Of a stretch of DNA of 8,128 nucleotides, positions 1 through 7,069 are shown one piece after another. The stretch's first letter is position 1. Each line of letters begins with the position of its first letter. Both the position numbers and the translations under genes were made by a program. The notes beneath the pieces are model-generated. The model searched no databases. It saw only the letters and a list, made by a program, of their open reading frames with translations, and was not told where the DNA came from. This DNA is from Burkholderiales bacterium (lineage in GTDB: Bacteria; Pseudomonadota; Gammaproteobacteria; Burkholderiales; Burkholderiaceae_C): the NCBI GenBank assembly GCA_947453585.1, contig CANGHQ010000066.1, positions 1 through 8,128 of the forward strand, in the 5' to 3' direction.

Positions 1-70
1 AGATGATTGCCCGATCGATCGATGGGAACTTGGCGCGTCCGGGTGCCCTGGCCATGCACAAGGTACAAAC

Positions 71-2395
71 ATGCCGTCCCAAGACTCGCAATTATTGAAA
101 GTAGCCGACCCGGGCGCCGATTTTTCTGGGCACATGGGCCGCACGCTCCCTGAGTCCACACCGGGCTGGTCGCCCCGTTTGGGTGCGCCGCAGGGCAGCC
201 CGAACATCATCGTGATCCTGCTTGACGACCTGGGCTTCTCCGACTTCGGTTGTTACGGTGGCGAAATTCAGACGCCGAACATCGACCGCCTGGCGGAACA
301 CGGCCTGCGCTACACCAACTACACCACCGTGCCCATGTGCACGCCAGCCCGTGCCGCCTTGCTAACGGGCAAAAACCCGCACAGCGTGGGTTGCGGCTGG
401 CTCACGCACAACGACCCGGGCTACCCGGGCTACCGGGGAGAGATATCAAAGGACGCGCCGCTGATCCCCGAGCTGTTGCGCGAACAGGGCTGGTCCACCA
501 TGGCTCTGGGCAAGTGGCACAACACCTACGACCGCAACCTTCACAGCGCCGCCGACAACAGCGGCTGGCCTTTGCAACGCGGCTTTGACCGCTTCTACGG
601 CTTCATGGGCGCAGAAACCAGCTACTACCAGCCCGACCGCATGCTCGAAGGCAACCAGCTCGCGCAGGTGGACGGGTATCCAGAAGGCTACTTTGCGCCA
701 GATGACTACACCAGCCGCGCTATCGCCTGGATCGCCGAAAACCGCGCCAGCGCGCCAGACAAACCTTTCTTCACCTACCTCGCTTTCCAGTCGCCGCACA
801 CGCCGCACCACGCCAAGCCCGAAGACCAGGCCAAGTACCACGGGGTCTATGAGGCCGGCTGGGACGCCTTGCGGCTGGCGCGTTTTGAGCGCCAGCGCGC
901 CATGGAGCTCATCGAACCCCACGCCGTGCTGCCGCCGCGCAACCCCGGCATCCCTGAGTGGGCGACCTTGCCGGCCGATCAGAAAGAACTCTACGCACGC
1001 TACATGGCGTGTTATGCCGGGCTGGTGGACAACGTCGATCAGAACGTGGGGCGTTTACTAGCCTTCCTGGAAAAGAGCGGCCAGCTGGACAACACGCTGA
1101 TCATGATCACCTCGGACAACGGCGCCAACTCGATTGGCGGCCCCACCGGCGTGATGAACCTGCAGGACCGCCGCCAGGGCTTCCCCGAAGACGCCGCGCT
1201 GGTGCGCCGCTTGGTGGAGACCAACGCCGTCGGCGACGACGCGACCTACGCCGCCTACCCCAGCGGCTGGTCGCAGGTGTCCAACACTCCCTACCGCTTC
1301 TACAAGCGCACGCCCATGGCTGGTGGCATCCGCGTACCTTTTGTCGTGCACTGGCCCCAAGGCCTGACCGACCCGGGCGGCCTGCGCTCGCAATGGATTC
1401 ACGTCACCGATGTGCTGCCCACCCTGCTCGACCTGACCGGCGGCAGCTACCCCCCGGTGCACCATGGCTACCGCACCCGCACTATGGACGGCAAAAGTTT
1501 CGCTGCCTCACTGCGCCAGGCCGATGCGCCGGTGCAGCGCCAGCGCCAGTACTACGAACTGCAAGGCAACCGCGGCTTTATTAGCGGCGACTGGAAAATC
1601 GTGTCGCTGCAGCCGCCGCTGCAGGCGCTGAACCTGGACAACTGGATGCTGTTCCACATCTCCAACGACCCAACCGAGGTGCAGGATCTGGCCGCCAGCC
1701 AGCCCGAGGTACTGCAGCGCCTGATTGCCGAATTTGAGGCCGAAGCCACGGCAAACTATGTCTACCCCATCGACAACCGCGACGACCGGCGCGCCATCAC
1801 CCTGCCGCCGCACGAGCTGGCACAGGCCCTGGTGCCGCGCGACTTCTATCGCGAGAGCGAAGCCATCCCCGGCGTGACGGTGTCACCCATGATCGCCGAC
1901 CGCGATTTCGTGTTGCGCGCGCAGTTCGATTGGCGCACCGGCGACGAAGGCGTGGTGGTGGCGCTGGGTGACCACTTCAGCGGCATGGTGGCATTCGTCA
2001 TGGACGGTGCGCTGCACTTCACCTACCAGCTCTGGTACCGCCCGATCGAGCTGGCGCCAATTACGCTCTCCGCCGGAGCACAAGACTTTGTGTTGCGCTA
2101 CAGCGCCTTGGGCGACCGCAAGGGCCAGGGCCACTTCACCTTGAACGGAGTGGTAGTAGTAGCTGCGGCCGACCTCTCGCCCACCCTGGTGCGCCTGCCC
2201 TCGGGCGGCCTGAGCGTGGGCATCAACAAGCGCCGCGCCATCAGCGAACGCTACGCCGACCGCGGCGCGTTTCGTTACACCGGACGCATAGACAGGGTTC
2301 GGCTTGAGCCCGGTGCCCAGCCGGCCGACTCGCCGATGGTGCTGGACGAGGCGGCCGTGCAGGCCCGCCTGCGGGTCGCAGCGGCACAGGCCTGA
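71..2395 (+). CDS. Arylsulfatase-type sulfatase (type I, formylglycine-dependent), complete
   Basis: The product (774 residues) should hydrolyse sulfate monoesters to an alcohol or phenol plus sulfate. The order of alkaline-phosphatase-superfamily motifs is complete: metal-binding LLDDLGF (D52, D53), the sulfatase signature CTPAR (C90, expected to be oxidised to formylglycine; R94), LGKWH (K148, H150), SPHTPHH (H243), TSDNGA (D349, N350), K412 and GGIRVPF (418-424), then HVTDVLPTLLDL. About 170 residues near the C-terminus (roughly 600-745) form a beta-rich extension seen in long AtsA-like arylsulfatases; the length matches that class. No signal peptide or membrane segment is visible, so a cytoplasmic location is inferred. 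The ATG at 71 has a modest AAGG seven bases upstream. The reading frame is open to the window edge but has no ATG, GTG or TTG before 71. It converges on the exporter gene. Assignment to the family is firm; the substrate is unknown. Confidence 0.95.
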   Translation: MPSQDSQLLKVADPGADFSGHMGRTLPESTPGWSPRLGAPQGSPNIIVILLDDLGFSDFGCYGGEIQTPNIDRLAEHGLRYTNYTTVPMCTPARAALLTGKNPHSVGCGWLTHNDPGYPGYRGEISKDAPLIPELLREQGWSTMALGKWHNTYDRNLHSAADNSGWPLQRGFDRFYGFMGAETSYYQPDRMLEGNQLAQVDGYPEGYFAPDDYTSRAIAWIAENRASAPDKPFFTYLAFQSPHTPHHAKPEDQAKYHGVYEAGWDALRLARFERQRAMELIEPHAVLPPRNPGIPEWATLPADQKELYARYMACYAGLVDNVDQNVGRLLAFLEKSGQLDNTLIMITSDNGANSIGGPTGVMNLQDRRQGFPEDAALVRRLVETNAVGDDATYAAYPSGWSQVSNTPYRFYKRTPMAGGIRVPFVVHWPQGLTDPGGLRSQWIHVTDVLPTLLDLTGGSYPPVHHGYRTRTMDGKSFAASLRQADAPVQRQRQYYELQGNRGFISGDWKIVSLQPPLQALNLDNWMLFHISNDPTEVQDLAASQPEVLQRLIAEFEAEATANYVYPIDNRDDRRAITLPPHELAQALVPRDFYRESEAIPGVTVSPMIADRDFVLRAQFDWRTGDEGVVVALGDHFSGMVAFVMDGALHFTYQLWYRPIELAPITLSAGAQDFVLRYSALGDRKGQGHFTLNGVVVVAAADLSPTLVRLPSGGLSVGINKRRAISERYADRGAFRYTGRIDRVRLEPGAQPADSPMVLDEAAVQARLRVAAAQA

Positions 2396-2410
2396 CAAGC
2401 ACGCAGCGCC

Positions 2411-3163
2411 CTAAGGCCCGACCAGGCTGCGGGCGATGCTCAACAAGCCCACCCCGCAGGTCAGCGCCACGCTCACGCGGCGCACCCCGTGGCCGCCGTA
2501 GCGTGCGAAAAGCCGGTTGCCCAGCGCGTCGCCCAGCAACACCACGGGCAAGGCCAGGGCAAAGAGCAGCAGCACTGGCACGGTGATGTGGCCGCCAACC
2601 AAGTAGGCGCCGGCGGCAATCAGACACACCGACAGCAGCCCCAGCGCGAGCGTCGCGCGGGCCCGGCCCAAGTCAGTGGCGGTGAGCACAAACAGCAGCA
2701 CTACTGGCGGCCCGGCAATGCCCACGGCCCCTCCCAGCACGCCCGAGGCCAGCCCGGCAAGCGCCAGCGCAGGCAAAGTCAAGGCCTGGGGGCGGGGTGC
2801 AATCAAGAGCATGGCCGCCGACAAGGCCAGCACCAACAAGCCCATGCCCAAACGCAGGCCCGCGTCGCCCACCATGGTGTGGAGCCAGTAGCCCGCCGGC
2901 GTGCCCACCAGCCCCGAGAAAAGCAAAGGTAGAAAAATCCGGTGCGAGATCTGGCCACGCATCGCCGGCACGTTCTTCAAGGTGGCGGCCAGCGCCAGCA
3001 AGATGTTAAGCACCACCGCCTGCTCGGGCGGGAAAACCAGGCTCAGCATGGGGACTGCAATGATCGAGAAAGCCCAGCCAGTCATGGCCCGCACCACGGA
3101 CGCCAGCAGCACCGAAGCACCCAGCCATAGCAGGGCCCCGGCGCCAATGTCACCCATGGCCAA
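2411..3163 (-). CDS. TauE/SafE-family sulfite/organosulfur exporter, membrane permease
   Basis: This 250-residue, strongly hydrophobic protein has about seven to eight predicted membrane spans, roughly at residues 8-24, 30-64 (two), 75-97, 102-122, 130-160, 168-211 (two) and 228-247. It shows the two repeat-type signatures of the TauE/SafE (DUF81) family: an N-terminal AMTGWAFSIIAVPML (26-40) and a central GVLGGAVGIAGPPVV (141-155). Characterised members export sulfite, sulfoacetate or related anions from the inner membrane, which fits the neighbouring sulfatases; the actual substrate cannot be read from sequence. The first codon given here is TTG at 3163, with AGGGG eight bases upstream. An in-frame ATG two codons later (3157) is the alternative, but its spacing to that AGGGG is a long 14 bases. 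It is the last gene of the - strand series, 68 bases after the Bug protein gene. Confidence 0.88.
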   Translation of the reverse strand: MAMGDIGAGALLWLGASVLLASVVRAMTGWAFSIIAVPMLSLVFPPEQAVVLNILLALAATLKNVPAMRGQISHRIFLPLLFSGLVGTPAGYWLHTMVGDAGLRLGMGLLVLALSAAMLLIAPRPQALTLPALALAGLASGVLGGAVGIAGPPVVLLFVLTATDLGRARATLALGLLSVCLIAAGAYLVGGHITVPVLLLFALALPVVLLGDALGNRLFARYGGHGVRRVSVALTCGVGLLSIARSLVGP

Positions 3164-3171
3164 GCGCCAAG

Positions 3172-3176
3172 CCCCT
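3172..3176 (-). promoter_or_regulatory. Candidate ribosome binding site deciding the exporter start
   Basis: On the - strand this reads AGGGG and sits eight bases before the TTG at 3163 but 14 before the ATG at 3157. It mildly favours TTG. The match to the Shine-Dalgarno consensus is imperfect, so the choice stays open. Confidence 0.4.
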
Positions 3177-3204
3177 GGCGGCCCCGCCCTCTATGAGAAG
3201 GGCC

Positions 3205-3223
3205 TGATGCCTGCTCGGCATCA
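3205..3223 (-). other. Small perfect hairpin between the Bug protein and exporter genes
   Basis: TGATGCC and GGCATCA form a perfect 7-bp stem around a five-base loop (TGCTC) in the 68-base gap after the Bug gene stop and before the exporter start. No T-run follows on the - strand, so it is not a standard intrinsic terminator. It could stabilise an mRNA end or partly attenuate the exporter, or be chance in GC-rich DNA. Confidence 0.35.
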
Positions 3224-3231
3224 TGGGCGCG

Positions 3232-4215
3232 TCAGTTCGCCTCGAGCTTCAGGTCTTTGGCGGCTTCGGTCATCCAGACCACGTCCGAGGCAATCTGCTG
3301 GCGGAATTCCTCCGAGGTCTTGCTGGATTTCAGCGTCATGCCAAAGGGTGTGAGTTTCTCCACCACAGGGGCGGACACCGCTGCGGCCGCGAACTCGCGC
3401 TGCAAGCGCTGCACGATGGCGGGCGGCGTGTCGGGGTGGACCGCAAAACCAGACCAGATGCGCAGCGGGGAAACGTTCACGCCCGCTTCGACGATGGTGG
3501 GCACATCCGGAAACTCTTTCAGCCGGGCCTGGTCGATGACGGCCAGCACCTTGACTTGTCCTTTGGGTGCATATTGCATACCGAAAATGGCCGGTGCCAC
3601 GGTGAAATCCACCTCCCCGCCCATAACGGCCTTGACCATGTCGGGCCCACCTTTGTAGGGCACGTTGACACCGGTGAAACCAGCGGCTTTTTCCATCTGC
3701 GCAATCTTGAGATGTTCAATGGCTCCCTGACCGGGCGTTGCGTAGTTCAGCTTGCCAGGGTTGGCGCGACCAAAGGCCACCAGGTCTTTCATGGTCTTGT
3801 ACGGTGACTGGGGGCCCACCATCAGCACCATGGGCGTGTCACCGGCAATCGTTAGCGGAAGCAGCTGCTTGTTCAGGTCAAACTTTTTCTGCACCACTTG
3901 TACGCCCACCATGCCTTGGTTTAGCTGGATCACCGTGTAACCGTCGGCCGGCGCAGACAGCACCGCCTGCAATCCCAGCATGAACATGCCGCCGGGCTTG
4001 TTCTCGACCACGATCGGCTGCTTGAGCGACTTCTCCAATTCCAGCGCCATGGTTCGCACGCCCACATCGGCGGCACCACCGGCGGGTAGCGGGATGACGA
4101 TCCTGATCGGGCGGTTGGGGTAGTCGGCCTGCGCCAACGCTGGCAGCGCAGCGACTAGCAGTGACGCGCCGGCAAGACTAAGGGCTAGGCGTCGGCAGAT
4201 GAGTTGGGTTTTCAC
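3232..4215 (-). CDS. Bug/TctC-family tripartite tricarboxylate transporter substrate-binding protein (first of two)
   Basis: This 327-residue protein is a periplasmic solute-binding protein of the Bug/TctC family, which captures small, usually carboxylated, compounds and normally delivers them to a TctA/TctB membrane pair. A Sec signal peptide is clear: basic MKTQLICRR, a hydrophobic core, and ALPALA ahead of QADYP, with cleavage expected after A28. Family landmarks follow: RIVIPLPAGGAAD (38-50), VVENKPGG (69-76), NYATPGQG (157-164), VPYKGG (185-190) and FPDVPTIVEAG (235-245). Length is typical. The start is GTG at 4215, supported by AAGGAG five bases upstream, so this non-ATG start is convincing. 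No TctA or TctB gene is in the window; it lies 44 bases after the amidohydrolase gene. The ligand is unknown; the residues after NKPGG (MFML) differ from the commoner glycine-rich continuation. Confidence 0.92.
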   Translation of the reverse strand: MKTQLICRRLALSLAGASLLVAALPALAQADYPNRPIRIVIPLPAGGAADVGVRTMALELEKSLKQPIVVENKPGGMFMLGLQAVLSAPADGYTVIQLNQGMVGVQVVQKKFDLNKQLLPLTIAGDTPMVLMVGPQSPYKTMKDLVAFGRANPGKLNYATPGQGAIEHLKIAQMEKAAGFTGVNVPYKGGPDMVKAVMGGEVDFTVAPAIFGMQYAPKGQVKVLAVIDQARLKEFPDVPTIVEAGVNVSPLRIWSGFAVHPDTPPAIVQRLQREFAAAAVSAPVVEKLTPFGMTLKSSKTSEEFRQQIASDVVWMTEAAKDLKLEAN

Positions 4216-4220
4216 AGAGT

Positions 4221-4226
4221 CTCCTT
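4221..4226 (-). promoter_or_regulatory. Strong Shine-Dalgarno supporting a GTG start
   Basis: AAGGAG on the - strand lies five bases before the GTG at 4215, just downstream of an A/T-rich run (4225-4236) that may keep the leader unstructured. It fixes the start of the 3232-4215 gene at a GTG codon. Confidence 0.75.
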
Positions 4227-4259
4227 TTTTATAAATGTGATTGGTGCGCCGGATCCGCT

Positions 4260-6044
4260 TTAGGCCGCAGCCCCGTGCGTCCAGCGTCCGGGCCGCGCAT
4301 CGGTGATCTGTCCGTTTTCGATCACGGTCTGCCCTGACACCAGCGTGGCCACATAGCCCATCGACTTTTGGATCATCCGGCGCCCGCCCATGGGCAAGTC
4401 GCGCACGATCTCGGGCATGGGCAGGGCCAGTTGCTCGAAGTTGATGAGGTTGATGTCGGCCTTCATTCCGGCGGCGATGACACCCCGGTCGCTCAGGCCC
4501 ATGTGTGCTGCGTTGCGCTGCGTGAGCATCTGCACCACCTGGGATAGCGGGATCTTCTCACCCCGCGTGCGCTGCAGGCCCCAATGCGCGAGCATGGTGG
4601 TCGAGATGCTGGCATCGCAAATGGTGCCCACGTGGGCGCCCGCGTCACCCAAAGAACAAAGCACGTGGGGGTGCATCATCATTTCACGCACCCGGTCGAG
4701 CGAACCGTTGAGGTAGTTGTGGATCGGGAAATACACCAGGCTGTTGCCATCGCCCTGCGCGAGGTGGTCGTACATCAGTTCCCGGGCTGACACGCCGCGC
4801 ACCTTGGCCTGGGCCCCGAACGACAGCGTGGGCAGCGGCTCGTAGTCCATGCTGCCGTCCGCAGCCGGCACCAAGGGGAACAGCGTGAATGCGATCTGCT
4901 CGAAGTGCTGGATGACGAAGTCGGCCAGCGGCGGCACGGACGAGCCTTCCACCGACAGGCTCACCGGCGCTTCCGACAGGATGCGCGAGCGCGTAGTGGG
5001 CTCGCGCAACTGGGCCGCGCGCTCTTTGGCCGGCAGGTGCGCAATGGCCTGGTAGCTGGGAAACGCAGCAAGCAAGTTGAGCGTGGTGTCGAGCCCATTG
5101 AACACGCCGATACCGCGCGGCGAGGCCTGCAGCTTGACGTCAATGCCCTTGGCCGCGCTGGCCAAGGCAGCGTCGCCCAGCCACTGGCTTTGCTGGGGCG
5201 CGATGACGCGGTCCATCCAGGTGATGGAAATGGGCCGGCCGGCGGCTTTGGCCATGGCTTCGAGCTTGGCGTACTCGCGGTCAAAGCGCGCTTTCTCTTC
5301 TTCGGGTGCGCCCCGTGGGCTGGCGAAGTCGCTGATGCCCTGAAGCACGCGGTAAGGCAGGTCTTTCAGCACGGCGGCCAGGCTGTTGAGCTCGACCGGT
5401 GACACCTCGAAGGACGGCGTCATCCGGCCTTGCGCGGTGCGGTGGGTTTCGGTGCTGCCCATGGCCAGACCACAGGCGCCGTCGAGCAGCGCCTGGCGCA
5501 GCAAGCCCTGCATCTGCACGATGTCATCGGCCGTGGCGGGCTCGCCGCGTGCGGCACGCTCGCCCATCACATACAGGCGCAAGGTGTCGTGCGGCACCAG
5601 CGTCATGAAATCGAGCGAATGCGGCTGCGCGTCGAGCACGCGTCCGTAATCGGTGAAACTTTCCCAGTTCCACTTCACGCCCTCGGACAGCGCACTTCCC
5701 GGAATCTCCTCCACACCTTCCATCAGGTCGATCAGCACGTCGCGGTCGCCCGGTCGCACCGGCGCAAAGCCGACCCCGCAGTTGCCCATCACCACTGTGG
5801 TCACGCCGTGGTAAATGCTTGGGGCAAAGGTCTCGTCCCAAGAGGCTTGGCCGTCGTAGTGGGTATGGATGTCCACAAAGCCCGGCAGCACGTGCAGGCC
5901 GGTGGCGTCAATGGTCTTGCGGGCGGGCTCGTCGATGTGGCCCACGGCGATGATCTGGCCGCCGCGTATGCCCACGTCCGCCATGTAGGGTTCTGCCCCG
6001 GTGCCGTCGATGACGGTGCCGCCTTTGATGAGGGTGTCGAGCAT
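4260..6044 (-). CDS. Amidohydrolase, D-aminoacylase / N-acyl-D-amino-acid deacylase family
   Basis: The product (594 residues from this start, 596 from ATG 6050) is a metal-dependent amidohydrolase-superfamily enzyme. In 596-residue numbering it has an N-terminal beta-domain start (IKGGTVIDGTG, 8-18), the HxH metal motif in VDIHTHYDGQ (H62, H64), GNCGVGFAP with C91 (the D-aminoacylase metal-ligand cysteine position), a catalytic-aspartate motif GDAGAH (D469, H473), and the closing GVIAAGMKADINLINFEQ typical of cyclic-amidase folds. Length exceeds classical D-aminoacylases (about 480) but fits the long N-acyl-D-amino-acid deacylase-like subgroup. The histidines binding the second metal in classical members are not evident: the strand expected to carry one reads ISITWM (275-280). 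The substrate amide is therefore unknown. The Shine-Dalgarno lies eight bases before ATG 6044 but only two before ATG 6050, favouring 6044. It is tightly coupled to the upstream Bug gene. Confidence 0.9.
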   Translation of the reverse strand: MLDTLIKGGTVIDGTGAEPYMADVGIRGGQIIAVGHIDEPARKTIDATGLHVLPGFVDIHTHYDGQASWDETFAPSIYHGVTTVVMGNCGVGFAPVRPGDRDVLIDLMEGVEEIPGSALSEGVKWNWESFTDYGRVLDAQPHSLDFMTLVPHDTLRLYVMGERAARGEPATADDIVQMQGLLRQALLDGACGLAMGSTETHRTAQGRMTPSFEVSPVELNSLAAVLKDLPYRVLQGISDFASPRGAPEEEKARFDREYAKLEAMAKAAGRPISITWMDRVIAPQQSQWLGDAALASAAKGIDVKLQASPRGIGVFNGLDTTLNLLAAFPSYQAIAHLPAKERAAQLREPTTRSRILSEAPVSLSVEGSSVPPLADFVIQHFEQIAFTLFPLVPAADGSMDYEPLPTLSFGAQAKVRGVSARELMYDHLAQGDGNSLVYFPIHNYLNGSLDRVREMMMHPHVLCSLGDAGAHVGTICDASISTTMLAHWGLQRTRGEKIPLSQVVQMLTQRNAAHMGLSDRGVIAAGMKADINLINFEQLALPMPEIVRDLPMGGRRMIQKSMGYVATLVSGQTVIENGQITDARPGRWTHGAAA

Positions 6045-6046
6045 GC

Positions 6047-7036
6047 TCATTGCTCCTTCAGACCAAGCTTGGCGACGCGGGCCTTGTTGAGCACCAATTC
6101 GTCACGAATCTGGGCCGCAAAGGCGGCGGGTGATGCGCTTGCCTCCATCTTTCCGCCAACCTGGTTGATCATTTCCAGCACACCGGGGTCAGCAACGGAG
6201 GCTTTCAGGGCGGCGGCGAGCCGGTTGACCTCAGCGTCCGGCGTGGCAGCCGGGACCACCAGGCCACCCCAGGGCTCGTCCTGGTATTTGGCCAGTCCCG
6301 ATTCGGCCATGGTCGGCACGTTGGGCAACTGCGGCATGCGCACGGCGCCCGTGGTGGCCAGCCCGCGCAGCTTGCCTGCTTTCATTTGTTCCACCACCGC
6401 ACCGGGTGGCGCAAAGACGAAGTCGATGGAGCCTGTTTGAACGGCGAGCACGCCTTCGATCGAACCCTTGAAGGGCACGTGGGTGGCTTTGAGCCCGCCG
6501 GGGACTTTTTCTTCCATCTGCTCAACCATGAGATGGGTGGGGGAGCCCTTGCCACCACTGCCGAAATTGAGCTTGTCGGGCGCGGCCTGCATCGCCTTGA
6601 TCAGATCAGCCACGGTGGCATAGGGCGAGTTCGCAGCCACCACCAGCACATGGGGGCTGGAGCTGACTTTGCCGATCGGCTTGAAATCGCGCAGCACGTC
6701 CGTGCGGCCCGTGATTTCCTGCGCCGTCAGGATGCCGGAGTGCAGGTACAGGATGGAACTGCCGTCGGCCGGTCCGGTGGCCACTGCACGCACCGCGATC
6801 TGTCCGGAAGCGCCCGCCTTGTTTTCCACGATCACCGGCTTGTTCAGATTCTTGGAAAGTGCTTGGCCGAGCTTACGTACAAACACATCCACGCCGCCGC
6901 CTGCAGGCAGGGGCACCACGATCTTGTAGACCTCAGGGCCCGCAGCGGTCTGGGCCATGGCCATCGGGGCCAGGCAGGCCAGCACCACCGCGGCGGTCAA
7001 GCCGGTCAATGCGCGGCGAAGTTTGAAAGGTTTCAT
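6047..7036 (-). CDS. Bug/TctC-family tripartite tricarboxylate transporter substrate-binding protein (second of two)
   Basis: This 329-residue periplasmic binding protein belongs to the same family as the 3232-4215 product but is clearly diverged from it, so it is an old paralog and not a recent copy. The signal peptide runs from MKPFKLRR through a hydrophobic core to AMA, with cleavage expected after A28. C21 sits in VLAC, a poor lipobox, so a lipoprotein is less likely. Landmarks: KIVVPLPAGGGVD (38-50), IVENKAGASGQIA (69-81), NFGSGGKGSPTH (157-168), VPFKGS (187-192) and LPNVPTMAESG (237-247). The ATG at 7036 has AGGAG six bases upstream. It starts 33 bases after the second sulfatase and its TGA overlaps (ATGA) or abuts the amidohydrolase start, which ties uptake to that enzyme. 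No TctA/TctB partner gene is visible. The ligand is unknown. Confidence 0.93.
   Translation of the reverse strand: MKPFKLRRALTGLTAAVVLACLAPMAMAQTAAGPEVYKIVVPLPAGGGVDVFVRKLGQALSKNLNKPVIVENKAGASGQIAVRAVATGPADGSSILYLHSGILTAQEITGRTDVLRDFKPIGKVSSSPHVLVVAANSPYATVADLIKAMQAAPDKLNFGSGGKGSPTHLMVEQMEEKVPGGLKATHVPFKGSIEGVLAVQTGSIDFVFAPPGAVVEQMKAGKLRGLATTGAVRMPQLPNVPTMAESGLAKYQDEPWGGLVVPAATPDAEVNRLAAALKASVADPGVLEMINQVGGKMEASASPAAFAAQIRDELVLNKARVAKLGLKEQ
6053..6058 (-). promoter_or_regulatory. Shine-Dalgarno that decides the amidohydrolase start
   Basis: AAGGAG on the - strand lies inside the last codons of the upstream Bug gene. It is eight bases before ATG 6044 and two before ATG 6050; the first spacing is functional and the second is too short. 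Terminating ribosomes would finish on top of it, which suggests translational coupling. Confidence 0.65.
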
Positions 7037-7042
7037 GGGTGT

Positions 7043-7047
7043 CTCCT
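7043..7047 (-). promoter_or_regulatory. Shine-Dalgarno of the second Bug protein gene
   Basis: AGGAG lies six bases before ATG 7036, in a 33-base gap that also carries an A/T-rich run (7054-7062). The leader resembles that of the other Bug gene: TATAAAAA followed by AGGAGAC. Confidence 0.6.
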
Positions 7048-7069
7048 GTTTGGTTTTTATATCGTTGCA

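Noticed and set aside
11..25. Tandem GATC run (CGATCGATCGAT) upstream of the sulfatase
   Set aside because: It is a short palindromic repeat that could be an operator, but it is only about 12 bases with no second copy in the window, so chance is likely.
3..98. Short open frame on the + strand (about 31 codons) running in from the left edge and overlapping the sulfatase start
   Set aside because: It might be the tail of an upstream gene, but it would overlap the sulfatase by 28 bases and shows no recognisable family features, so it cannot be supported.
2153..2161. Three consecutive GTA valine codons in the sulfatase
   Set aside because: It looks like a slippage-prone repeat with an uncommon codon, but the paralog has the same length there, so there is no sign of expansion or frameshift.
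4227..4236. Possible -10 box (TATAAA) before the 3232-4215 gene
   Set aside because: No credible -35 element lies 16-18 bases upstream and it is very close to the Shine-Dalgarno; it is better explained as an A/T-rich leader.
5430..6440. 336-codon + strand open frame opposite the amidohydrolase and Bug genes
   Set aside because: Same reasons: shadow composition and no family motif, while the opposite strand carries convincing motifs.
6983..6995. Possible lipobox (VLAC) in the second Bug protein
   Set aside because: The leucine before the alanine fits the lipobox poorly, and a better signal peptidase I site (AMA, then Q29) follows.
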